Shown here: in pieces, positions 1 through 6,926 of the stretch | Layout of the letters: each line of letters opens with the position of its first letter | Position numbering within the stretch: position 1 is the stretch's first letter | Assembly (NCBI RefSeq): GCF_030345335.1 | Contig: NZ_JAPVRC010000002.1 | Location: 558,001 to 622,000 of the forward strand | Direction: 5' to 3' | DNA from: Halobacillus campisalis | GTDB taxonomy: Bacteria; Bacillota; Bacilli; Bacillales; Halobacillaceae | Length of the DNA: 64,000 nucleotides | Position numbers and translations under genes: made by a program | The notes under the pieces: generated by a model | Databases searched by the model: none | The model's input: only the letters and a program-made list of their open reading frames with translations | Told to the model about the DNA's origin: nothing

Positions 1-94
1 TATTTACCCTTTTCCTTCTCAATATGTCCATCTCCTTTCAAGTGATAGTATAGTATAAATCGCTAAGAGAGTTTCAGATGAAAAGTTAGTTAAG

Positions 95-394
95 TTGGAA
101 AAGGAGCGCCAGGAAGTGATAGAGGATAATGCTGCCTTAAAGGAAAAGAATAAAAAACTTAGAGCTGATCTGCAGAAACTATTAGAGGCAGAAAAACCTA
201 TAGTCGCAAATACAGACGGTGATGAACTTCTTTATCAATTGGAAAAGCAAGTGAAAGAGTTGTTAGGTCAATCTTTTGATTACGAAGAGGAAATGGATTC
301 AAAACTCGTTATTATGACCGCTCTGGAAAGTAAAATGGAGGAATTGAATGCTGAAATAGAGGAAATTGAAAATGAAGTAAAAAAAGAGGAATAA
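95..394 (+). CDS. small coiled-coil hypothetical protein, start uncertain
   Basis: About 99 residues, very rich in Glu, Lys and Leu with heptad-like spacing over the first 45 residues and again near the C terminus, so it should form a coiled coil; no signal peptide or membrane segment. The only in-frame conventional start is a TTG with no convincing ribosome-binding site. A well-placed ATG lies at 78 behind AAGAGAG, but it runs into TAG after three codons; one extra A in the A4 run at 81-84 would join it to this frame. Composition looks coding. Function unknown. Convergent with glnA. Confidence 0.5.
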   Translation: MEKERQEVIEDNAALKEKNKKLRADLQKLLEAEKPIVANTDGDELLYQLEKQVKELLGQSFDYEEEMDSKLVIMTALESKMEELNAEIEEIENEVKKEE

Positions 395-402
395 TATAGA
401 AA

Positions 403-440
403 TCCCCCTTTCTCCTGCAATATATACAGGAAAAAGGGGA
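403..440. terminator. inverted repeat between convergent genes
   Basis: CCCCCTTTCTCCTG pairs with CAGGAAAAAGGGG around a short AT loop, between the ends of the coiled-coil gene and glnA. The U tract is weak on both strands, so this is a probable bidirectional terminator only. Confidence 0.55.
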
Positions 441-445
441 GAAGC

Positions 446-1756
446 TTATTTACTCATATAGTGATCTAATTCCCATTGGCTGACTTGCAGGGAATACGTC
501 GTCCATTCTTCTTCTTTCTCTTCAATATATACTCTTGAAGTGTGCTCTCCAAGGGCATCCATAAGAACTTTGTCTTTCTTAAGAGCAGATAGAGCTTCCT
601 TAAGGTTTGTTGGTAGTGTAGGAACACTGTCGTCAGTAACTTCATATAAGTTACGTGATTCAGCTTCACCTGGATCCATCTTGTTGCGGATTCCTTCAAG
701 TCCAGCTTGAATTAGAACGGCAAGAGCTAAATAAGGGTTAGCTGTTGGGTCAGGGTTACGTACTTCAAAGCGTGTACCCAAACCACGAGTAGTCGGTACG
801 CGAATCATACAGCTTCGGTTTGAGTGAGACCAAGCTCTGCTTACAGGAGCTTCATATCCTGGTACAAGACGCTTGTAAGAGTTGACGTTAGGGTTTGTAA
901 TAGCTGCGATTCCGTTGGCATGGTGAAGGATTCCCGCCATGAAATGTTTCATCGTTTGAGAAATCTCATCCTCTGTACCGTTGTCATAAAATGCGCTATC
1001 CCCATCTTGGAATAAGGAAAGGTGGCAGTGCATACCTGAACCATTATCCGCAGTTACCGGTTTAGGCATGAACGTCGCATGGTATTCATGGTTCGTTGCA
1101 ACATCTTTAACTACGTTTTTGAACGTTTGGATGTTATCAGCGGTTTTCAGCATTTCATCAAAGCGGAAATTGATCTCGTGCTGCCCTTTAGCTACTTCGT
1201 GGTGAGAAGCTTCCATTTCAAATCCAATCTTTTTAAGTGTACGTACGATATCACGACGTACATTGTCGCCTTTATCTTTTGGAGAGGCATCGAAATACCC
1301 TGCTCGGTCATTCATTTTTCTGACAGGATAGCCTTCATCATTAAGTTTGAATAAGAAGAATTCTGGTTCAGGTCCAACATTAACAGTATATCCAAGGTCA
1401 TGAGCTTCTTTCATGGCTCTTTTCAGAATATAACGCGGGTCACCTTCGAAAGGCTCGCCATCTGGAGTGTAAATGTCACAAATAAATCGGGCTATAGGAT
1501 CTTCGTCCATCTCCTGAGGTAAAATAAGGAATGTATCTGGATCGGGGTAAAGATACATGTCACTTTCTTGAATATCTGAAAATCCTGAGATAGAGGAACT
1601 GTCAAACATAGCTTCGTTTTCTAGAACTGTTTCTAGTTCTTCAATAGGTAGTTCTACGTTTTTTGTGTCTCCTAGCATGTCTGTGAATTCTAAGCGAATG
1701 AATTCAACTTTTTCTTCATTTACAACTTGCTTGATTGACTCCTTCGTATAAGCCAT
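446..1756 (-). CDS. glnA: glutamine synthetase type I, second-copy-like
   Basis: Cytoplasmic glutamine synthetase (glutamate + NH3 + ATP to glutamine), 436 residues, close to the B. subtilis length of 444. Family signatures are present: GPEPEFFLF, ASHHEVAKGQHEINF, NGSGMHCHLSLF, NPNVNSYKRLVPGYEAP and the NPDPTANPYLA region. Residue 61, aligned by eye with Arg62 of B. subtilis GlnA (known to matter for feedback control), is Asp in FSDIQESD, and the sequence is clearly divergent from B. subtilis GlnA. The usual glnR partner is not upstream; instead there is a GlnR/TnrA operator at 1835-1851. Probably a paralogue additional to a glnRA-encoded enzyme elsewhere (inference). Confidence 0.9.
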   Translation of the reverse strand: MAYTKESIKQVVNEEKVEFIRLEFTDMLGDTKNVELPIEELETVLENEAMFDSSSISGFSDIQESDMYLYPDPDTFLILPQEMDEDPIARFICDIYTPDGEPFEGDPRYILKRAMKEAHDLGYTVNVGPEPEFFLFKLNDEGYPVRKMNDRAGYFDASPKDKGDNVRRDIVRTLKKIGFEMEASHHEVAKGQHEINFRFDEMLKTADNIQTFKNVVKDVATNHEYHATFMPKPVTADNGSGMHCHLSLFQDGDSAFYDNGTEDEISQTMKHFMAGILHHANGIAAITNPNVNSYKRLVPGYEAPVSRAWSHSNRSCMIRVPTTRGLGTRFEVRNPDPTANPYLALAVLIQAGLEGIRNKMDPGEAESRNLYEVTDDSVPTLPTNLKEALSALKKDKVLMDALGEHTSRVYIEEKEEEWTTYSLQVSQWELDHYMSK

Positions 1757-1834
1757 AATTATTTACCCTCACCTTTTCTTTATTTTTGAGATTTTAGTAC
1801 AAAATGAATTATCTGAAATCTCTAAATTATCTCA

Positions 1835-1851
1835 TGTTAGGAATTCTAACA
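1835..1851. promoter_or_regulatory. GlnR/TnrA operator upstream of glnA
   Basis: TGTTAGGAATTCTAACA matches the GlnR/TnrA consensus TGTNAN7TNACA at every defined position and is a perfect palindrome apart from the centre. It lies 79 bp before the glnA start codon. MerR-family GlnR represses, and TnrA activates or represses, nitrogen genes through this site in B. subtilis; which one acts here cannot be read from sequence. Confidence 0.8.
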
Positions 1852-1918
1852 TAAAATGTCGTTGATTTCTAACAATCTCTTAAATTTTTCCCTAAAAAAA
1901 ATATTTAAAACTAATTAA

Positions 1919-1934
1919 TGTTGAAAAATTAACA
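1919..1934. promoter_or_regulatory. second, imperfect GlnR/TnrA-like half-site pair
   Basis: TGTTGAAAAATTAACA is a near-palindrome with the same outer half-sites as the operator at 1835 but a 6-bp rather than 7-bp spacer. It may be an auxiliary site, as glnRA of B. subtilis also has two operators, or chance in AT-rich DNA. Confidence 0.35.
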
Positions 1935-2012
1935 TTTTTGACGAATGAAATTGGTTTAAATTGCAGTCTATAGAGGTAAATGATGAAAAATAAGTTTAAG
2001 GAGTGTTTTTTT

Positions 2013-2465
2013 ATGCCTTGGGATACGAATGATTACCCTAGCTCTTTGAAAAATCTGGATGAGACGGTTCGTAAAAAAGCTATAGAAATCGCTAATGCTA
2101 TGATAGGTGAAGGGTACGATGAAGGACGGGCTATACCGATCGCTACTGAGCAGGCTAAAGAATGGTATGACAGTGCGAGCAAAAGTGAAATCGACCAAGT
2201 GAGGAATATGTCGGATAATAGTTTACGAAGCACCGATGGAGATTCGAGTTCAACTAGACCTGAATTGTTAGATAAAGGTGAACATGTTGTATCGCATGAA
2301 GATGGATGGGCTGTACAGGCAGAAGATGCAAAAAGAGCGTCTTACGTATTTAAGAATAAACAGGATGCTGTAGAAAGAGCCAAGGAAATCGCTAAAAATA
2401 AAGGGACGAAAGCGATCATTCATAAAAAAGATGGAACGATCCAAAACCAGACCTCATATGAATGA
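2013..2465 (+). CDS. YdaT-like general stress protein (DUF2188)
   Basis: About 150 residues. The start is the ATG behind AAGGAG (MPWDTNDYPSSLKNL), not the earlier in-frame ATG at 1980. The first half, with the phrase GEGYDEGRAIPIATEQAKEW, resembles the ChaB-like segment of B. subtilis YdaT. The second half, from HVVSHEDGWAVQAEDAKRAS to IIHKKDGTIQ, is a DUF2188 repeat. It is hydrophilic and has no membrane segment. YdaT belongs to the SigB general stress regulon in B. subtilis; no SigB promoter was clear here. Monocistronic, followed by a terminator. Confidence 0.75.
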   Translation: MPWDTNDYPSSLKNLDETVRKKAIEIANAMIGEGYDEGRAIPIATEQAKEWYDSASKSEIDQVRNMSDNSLRSTDGDSSSTRPELLDKGEHVVSHEDGWAVQAEDAKRASYVFKNKQDAVERAKEIAKNKGTKAIIHKKDGTIQNQTSYE

Positions 2466-2474
2466 AACGATATT

Positions 2475-2507
2475 AATTGATGCCCGTGGTTTGGGTATCT
2501 TTTTTTA
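2475..2507 (+). terminator. rho-independent terminator after the YdaT-like gene
   Basis: GATGCCC TGGTTT GGGTATC stem followed directly by seven T residues, 10 bp after the stop codon. Confidence 0.75.
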
Positions 2508-2669
2508 TGATAGTTGTACCAAATAATATTATGGATATTTCTATGTTTTAATCAGCGTTATGTTTTAATGTAGCTTTTATGAAAGGTTCTACGATGTTTA
2601 TTTATAAAAGTTCACACATATCAATTTGTGGACATGATATGATGGCTATAATAGAAAGTAGGAGGATAC

Positions 2670-2867
2670 ATGATGAGCGGAGAGAACAGAAAAGATATCA
2701 AACCGGGATTGGAAGTTGATATCGTATTGAAGAAAGATCAGAGAAGCGGACAGTTAACCCGAGGAGTTGTTAAAGATTTATTGACTAAATCTCCCACCCA
2801 TCCCCACGGGATTAAAGTTCGTTTAGAGGATGGCCAGGTAGGGAGAGTCAAAAACATCCATTCATAA
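2670..2867 (+). CDS. ywbE: YwbE family protein
   Basis: 65 residues. It matches the small, highly conserved YwbE/DUF2196 family along its whole length: RKDIKPGLEVDIVLKKDQRSG followed by LTRGVVKDLLTKSPTHPHGIKVRLEDGQVGRVKNI. The fold is expected to be a small KOW/SH3-like barrel; the cellular role is not established. AGTAGGAGG sits six bases before ATG; the ATG three bases further is an alternative start. It has its own terminator. Confidence 0.85.
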   Translation: MMSGENRKDIKPGLEVDIVLKKDQRSGQLTRGVVKDLLTKSPTHPHGIKVRLEDGQVGRVKNIHS

Positions 2868-2914
2868 TAAGTAGTTCACCTGAATTTCAGGAACGATATA
2901 AATAAAATAACAGA

Positions 2915-2959
2915 AAAAATCGAGTAGGAAACCTTAAAGGTTTTCTGCTCGATTTTTTT
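2915..2959 (+). terminator. strong rho-independent terminator after ywbE
   Basis: CGAGTAGGAAACC pairs with GGTTTTCTGCTCG around a TTAAA loop, preceded by six A and followed by seven T residues. Confidence 0.85.
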
Positions 2960-3073
2960 ATGGGAGGATTCGATTATGTATTGTTATTGGATTTGTCTAA
3001 AGGGGGTGGAAGAGAAATTTTATGTGAACTTTTAAAGAGTAGCAAAGTGTTTACTGTTCTGTTAACTGTCAGG

Positions 3074-3266
3074 GGCGGAAGACTTGGTTTCGAGATAATG
3101 GGTGAGTGGGGTAGGGCGGCGGGGAATGGCTCGCTTTCGGTGGGAGCGCGGTGAGCTTCCTCGGACGTCCCGTCCTGCGAGATCTCACCAAGCACTCCGT
3201 TTTCTAAAGCCACCATATCCCCATACATAAGTCTCGAAACTGAGTCTTCGATTAAAGAGAGCTTTA
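3074..3266. repeat. palindromic repeat copy A (chimeric)
   Basis: GC-rich island bounded by GAAGACTTGGTTTCGAGA (3078-3095) and TCTCGAAACTGAGTCTTC (3232-3249), an inverted pair. The core (TGGGAGCGCGGTGAG...CTCACC) matches copies B, D and G. The left outer arm GGCGGGGAATG (3118-3128) is of the B/D type, but the right arm CCGTTTTCTAAAGCC (3197-3211) is of the C type, so the outer arms cannot pair. This looks like a B-like left half joined to a C-like right half. Short reading frames here are not genes. Confidence 0.8.
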
Positions 3267-3284
3267 ATCGAATAAACTAAATAC

Positions 3285-3326
3285 TAAAAAAGCTTAGAGT
3301 CACATAGGATCTCCAAGCTTTTTTAG
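3285..3326. terminator. bidirectional terminator
   Basis: AAAAAAGCTT-GAG and CTCCAAGCTTTTTT form a hairpin with A and T tracts on either side. It can end transcription of the minus-strand gene at 3366 and anything entering from the left. Confidence 0.7.
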
Positions 3327-3365
3327 TGTTCTTAGGTCGGTATTAATATTTAATGCAAGGGCTCT

Positions 3366-3752
3366 TTAACGATTTTTGAATGTTTCATAAGGCATTTCTA
3401 TAGTGATGAAATCTCCGTCTTCATCTTTAGTGACAGAAACGATGGAGTAGTCGTGCCCGAAAATATTGTAAAGTACCTGATCCCCATTTTTGAAAGGTTC
3501 ATCACCTGCAGTGAATCCTTTATCAAGAAGCTCCATATTCTGTTCATTCGTAAGAACACTATTTTCCTTTAAGTTGATTAACAGGCGAACTGTTGTTGTA
3601 TTATAAGAATCTTCAATCTTATCGAAACCAAGTTCCACTTGTAAATGCTCTTTCAAATTCCCAAGCATGAGTTGAACCATTTCTTTAATTTCACTCAGAT
3701 CAATGAGGAATCTGACATCTGTAGGTTCAATTTTCTTTAAATAGTCCGTCAA
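3366..3752 (-). CDS. hypothetical protein, possibly leader-controlled
   Basis: 128 residues starting at TTG, seven bases after AAGGAGG. Acidic and soluble, with no recognised domain; the second half (GDEPFKNGDQVLYNIFGHDYSIVSVTKDEDG) suggests small beta strands. The gene begins about 50 bp downstream of an intrinsic terminator (3801-3836) that closes a structured transcript initiated near 4096. It may therefore be expressed by readthrough or by regulated antitermination of that leader. No function assigned. Confidence 0.65.
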   Translation of the reverse strand: MTDYLKKIEPTDVRFLIDLSEIKEMVQLMLGNLKEHLQVELGFDKIEDSYNTTTVRLLINLKENSVLTNEQNMELLDKGFTAGDEPFKNGDQVLYNIFGHDYSIVSVTKDEDGDFITIEMPYETFKNR

Positions 3753-3800
3753 TGGAAGACCTCCTTAAGAGTACTTTCACTCATCGTATCATGGATTAAA

Positions 3801-3836
3801 ATGGAAAAGCGAGCCAGACCGTCGTCTGACCCGCTT
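3801..3836 (-). terminator. terminator of the structured RNA or leader
   Basis: On the minus strand AGCGGGTCAGAC and GTCTGGCTCGCT form a 12-bp stem with a GACG loop, followed by TTTTCCATTTT. Located between the structured transcript and the start of the 128-residue gene. Confidence 0.75.
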
Positions 3837-4096
3837 GAATAGATTTTATTCGGATTAATGAATTTTTCTTTCGTTGATTACTTGCAAGAACATGCAAGGG
3901 GGAAAGAACCCATATTGCCGCGGTTCGTTCTACATGGTAGTTTTTATCAACTTAAACGACGCAATCCCTACCTCTATTGCATCCTTACAGCTCCGAAGCT
4001 GATCCAGTGTGATTAAGTCGTGATAAAACGTAGCAGAATGCCAGTCTCATACACATCACTCTTTCATTTCCGATTTACCTTTAGCGAAGGCACTAA
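3801..4096 (-). ncRNA. candidate structured RNA or regulatory leader
   Basis: No open reading frame of note, yet it has a near-consensus SigA promoter, an intrinsic terminator and nested paired elements. Plus-strand 3941-3956 pairs with 4013-4028 (about 15 bp). This encloses a CAGCT-CCGA-AGCTG hairpin (3988-4001) and an 8-bp stem, GACGCAAT (3958-3965) with ATTGCATC (3976-3983), making a three-way junction. A third hairpin, GAACCC/GGTTC, lies downstream at about 3909-3929. The roughly 300-nt length with a terminator just before a gene suits a cis-acting leader; a stand-alone housekeeping RNA such as a 6S type is the other option. I could not match any riboswitch consensus. Confidence 0.55.
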
Positions 4097-4102
4097 TATA
4101 AA

Positions 4103-4131
4103 ACTATAACCTATAGATAAGTTTATGTCAA
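4103..4131 (-). promoter_or_regulatory. near-consensus SigA promoter of the structured RNA
   Basis: Read on the minus strand: TTGACA (4131-4126), a 17-bp spacer, then TATAGT (4108-4103). Transcription would start about 4096. Confidence 0.75.
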
Positions 4132-4182
4132 CATGTATTGGCTGCTGCTTATAAAGTTTTAATTAAATTAAGCGATACTGTA

Positions 4183-5175
4183 CTATAGCTTTACTATAGT
4201 ACGCCCGCGTGTTTCACCATGTAGAATAGCTTCCAACGTACTTGGTACTTCTTCCAGATTGATGACCGATTTCAATTGGTCGAAGGAATGAGTAGTTTTC
4301 ATATCGTTAGCTAATCGATGCCAGATTTTCTTTCTTTTCTCCATTGGGCAATAGACGGAGTCAATACCAATAAGGCTAGTACCCCGTAAAATGAAAGGAT
4401 AAACTTCTGTTGGAATTTTTGTTCCTCCTGTCAATCCACTTACGGCTACCGAACCGTTGTACTGTAAATGACTGATAATAGAAGCTAATTGTTCGCCCCC
4501 AACTGGATCAACGGCTGCTGCCCAGCGTTCACTTGCAATCGGTTTAAGCTTTCCATCATACACATCTTCACGTGTAAGGACTTTTTCAGCTCCTAATTCT
4601 TTTAAGTACTCCGTGTGTTCAAGACTTCCTGTGCTTGCTTCTACGTTATAACCTCTTTTAGCGAGCAAGGCTATAGCCATACTGCCTACACCACCTGTAG
4701 CTCCGGTGACTAATACAGGACCGTTTTCCGACTTAAGTCCTGACTGCTCCAGCTCATGTACTGACAGGGCAGCTGTGAATCCGGCAGTTCCATAGATCAT
4801 AGCTTCCTCAAGGGTCAAACCTTCAGGGAGGGGGACAACCCATTCTGCTGGAACACTTGCATACTCACTGTAACCTCCATGATGGTTTACTCCGATTTCA
4901 TAGCTAGTGGCAATTACCTTGTCTCCCTTTTTAAAACGAGGATCGTTTGATTCTTCAACTTCTCCTGAAAGATCAATTCCAGGGATTATTGGATATTTTT
5001 TCACTAGTGGATTATTTGGTGTGGAAACCATCCCGTCTTTGTAGTTGACGCTGGAGTAATGAACTTTAATGAATATTTCGCTGTCGGGCAGTTCTTTTTT
5101 TGCGATATTCTCAATTTTTCCTTCTACATCCCCGTTTTCCAATTGGGCGATTTGATAAGCTTGGAACTTAGACAT
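4183..5175 (-). CDS. YhdH/YhfP-type quinone oxidoreductase (MDR family)
   Basis: About 330 residues, zinc-independent medium-chain dehydrogenase/reductase of the YhdH/YhfP/AcuI group, likely an NADPH-dependent enoyl or acryloyl-CoA reductase. Visible features are the N-terminal GroES-like domain (PGIDLSGEVEES), the Rossmann segment VLVTGATGGVGSMAIALLAKRGY near residues 150-175 and the family phrase DPVGGEQL. The start chosen is the ATG at 5175, eight bases after AGGAG; the longer GTG form would overlap the ribosome-binding site. It follows the 69-residue gene by 14 bp and is probably cotranscribed with it. Confidence 0.85.
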   Translation of the reverse strand: MSKFQAYQIAQLENGDVEGKIENIAKKELPDSEIFIKVHYSSVNYKDGMVSTPNNPLVKKYPIIPGIDLSGEVEESNDPRFKKGDKVIATSYEIGVNHHGGYSEYASVPAEWVVPLPEGLTLEEAMIYGTAGFTAALSVHELEQSGLKSENGPVLVTGATGGVGSMAIALLAKRGYNVEASTGSLEHTEYLKELGAEKVLTREDVYDGKLKPIASERWAAAVDPVGGEQLASIISHLQYNGSVAVSGLTGGTKIPTEVYPFILRGTSLIGIDSVYCPMEKRKKIWHRLANDMKTTHSFDQLKSVINLEEVPSTLEAILHGETRGRTIVKL

Positions 5176-5189
5176 TGTGAGCACTCCTA

Positions 5190-5399
5190 TTATTTATTAG
5201 ACTTTTTATTTTTTAAATCTTCATCATATTTTTCTTCTGTAGAGGAGTCATTTTTGGAGGTGCGGCCTCTTTCTACTTCTTTTTCTTCTTTCCTCATATC
5301 TTGATCAGGCACGGGGTCCTCAGGTCTTTTTTCTTCTTCTTTGAGCTTTTTTTCTATTTCTTCTGTGCTGTAATTCGCTTTGTTTTTTTTGTCTGTCAT
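5190..5399 (-). CDS. small, highly charged hypothetical protein
   Basis: 69 residues, almost entirely Glu, Lys, Asp, Arg, Ser and Asn, predicted disordered or helical, with no hydrophobic core. A strong GGAGGTGTTTGT precedes the ATG. First gene of a likely two-gene operon with the quinone oxidoreductase. Function unknown. Confidence 0.7.
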   Translation of the reverse strand: MTDKKNKANYSTEEIEKKLKEEEKRPEDPVPDQDMRKEEKEVERGRTSKNDSSTEEKYDEDLKNKKSNK

Positions 5400-5486
5400 A
5401 CAAACACCTCCATAATAGATATAAACCGTGTTCCTTTTTCTGGATCATTTTAAACAGTTTAGATTTAATTTTTAAGCGGGGAATTT

Positions 5487-5516
5487 TAAAAAACCTCTGC
5501 TTGTGAGCAGAGGTTT
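5487..5516 (-). terminator. terminator of the channel-like gene
   Basis: AACCTCTGC and GCAGAGGTT around TTGTGA, followed on the minus strand by six T residues just after the stop codon at 5519. Confidence 0.8.
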
Positions 5517-5518
5517 AA

Positions 5519-6190
5519 TTACGATTCATTATTATGATATTTTTTATCTTTCGTTTCGCCTTTCCACTTACTGATCAAATTTTTAATGAATGATATTTCC
5601 ATTATAAAATTAATAGCAATACTTAGGATCAGGCCATGTAATATAACTCCCAAAATGGTGAAAACAACTACAATGACGTGCCCAATAATGGTTTCTGGTT
5701 CAAAGCCTGCCCTTCCGAAAAATGTAAGAGCTCTCAGAGAGTGCCATAAAGTCTCAGAGTAACTGTTCAGATTGTCTTCTATATTCTTCATAGGAATGAT
5801 TAAAATGAAAATGATGATGGCAGTAAGACCCATGACGTAGGATAAGTGCTGTCTTTTCAGAAATTTTATAAACGGCATCGTATAATATTTGGTAATAGAT
5901 TTCAACCTTAGTAAGTGCAGGATTCTTGCAAATCTGGCGAATTGGAAAATAGCATCTAAAGGAATCGCAGCTATTACTATGAAAGGGTTTTTCTTTATAA
6001 AATCCCATTTTTTAGAGGATTTATAAAACCTGTATATGAAATCAACGAAAAAGATACTCCACGTTCCCCAGACTATATAACTATCATATTCATTTTGCTG
6101 CCAAATTGTAGCTACTGAAAATGCGGCCAGTCCGAGCATCAGGAGTTCATAGATTACTTGTTTTGTACTTTTGTCAGCAAATACAGCCAT
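5519..6190 (-). CDS. voltage-gated channel-like membrane protein, atypical filter
   Basis: 223 residues, about six membrane segments arranged like a voltage-gated cation channel subunit. An S4-like helix RFARILHLLRLKSITK (about residues 86-103) has Arg or Lys at three- to four-residue spacing, followed by a pore-loop-like LWHSLRALTFFGRAGFEPET. The potassium filter TVGYG is absent; TFFGRAGFEP stands in its place, so ion selectivity is unknown. The C-terminal tail is basic. B. subtilis has related ion-transporter-like proteins. Monocistronic, own terminator. Confidence 0.7.
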   Translation of the reverse strand: MAVFADKSTKQVIYELLMLGLAAFSVATIWQQNEYDSYIVWGTWSIFFVDFIYRFYKSSKKWDFIKKNPFIVIAAIPLDAIFQFARFARILHLLRLKSITKYYTMPFIKFLKRQHLSYVMGLTAIIIFILIIPMKNIEDNLNSYSETLWHSLRALTFFGRAGFEPETIIGHVIVVVFTILGVILHGLILSIAINFIMEISFIKNLISKWKGETKDKKYHNNES

Positions 6191-6316
6191 TTCTATTCCT
6201 CCTGATTTAAAAAAGGTAAAACTATTATATCATTGATATCCGAATATCGAATCCTGTTGAAAATTATCTCATGTGATAAAATTAGCATACTATAAAAATT
6301 AAAAGGAGCGTGCAGG

Positions 6317-6892
6317 GTGAGGAATTTTTTCAATCGGACGGTATGGTTTTTGTTCATTACTACAGCAGGCGGCACGCTTTTATATACATTAATAGAAATC
6401 CAGGATAGACGGGCTAATACTTATTATGTAGAGGAGGGAGAGGTCCCTTCTGACCTTCATCCTACTGTAGAACGAAAGAAGAATCAGCTGATCGATGAAG
6501 CGGAAATTATTGGGATAGAAGTGGTCATTACGGAAGAAGTGCGTTCGATAGAAGAGCAAGAAGAAATTTATGAACAAGGAAGGTCAACAGAAGGTGAAGT
6601 GGTGACGAATGCGGATGGGGGAGAATCCTACCACAATTATGGCCTCGCCATAGATTTTGCTTTAATGAATGGGGAGGGAACAATCGTGTGGGATATGGAG
6701 CGTGATGGGAATGACAACGGGGAAGCAGATTGGATGGAAGTCGTCGATATAGCTAAAGGACTGGGGTTTGATTGGGGTGGGGATTGGCGGTCTTTTAAAG
6801 ATTATCCTCATTTTCAAATGGATTTTGGGCTGAGTATAAAAGAATTAAAGAATGGGAAAAGACCAAAAGCAGAGCCAATCAGTGAATCATAG
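6317..6892 (+). CDS. M15 family peptidoglycan peptidase
   Basis: 191 residues, GTG start ten bases after AAGGAG. An N-terminal membrane anchor (about residues 7-24) places the enzyme outside the membrane. The catalytic domain is VanY/CwlK-like: SYHNYGLAIDFAL supplies the zinc His and Asp, and DYPHFQ the last zinc His. Such enzymes cut L-Ala-D-Glu or D-Ala-D-Ala bonds in peptidoglycan. A DGNDNGEAD stretch between the motifs is acidic. Monocistronic. Confidence 0.85.
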   Translation: MRNFFNRTVWFLFITTAGGTLLYTLIEIQDRRANTYYVEEGEVPSDLHPTVERKKNQLIDEAEIIGIEVVITEEVRSIEEQEEIYEQGRSTEGEVVTNADGGESYHNYGLAIDFALMNGEGTIVWDMERDGNDNGEADWMEVVDIAKGLGFDWGGDWRSFKDYPHFQMDFGLSIKELKNGKRPKAEPISES

Positions 6893-6926
6893 AAAAGCCA
6901 GTTGACTTCAAGTCAACTGGCTTTAT
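6893..6926. terminator. bidirectional terminator
   Basis: AAAGCCAGTTGACTT pairs with AAGTCAACTGGCTTT between the convergent M15 peptidase and panE. Confidence 0.85.

Noticed and set aside
3905-3935. GAACCGCGG on the minus strand recalls the T-box sequence
   Set aside because: The tRNA-end-pairing UGGN core is absent and the terminator lies 90 nt further on; no Stem I features found.
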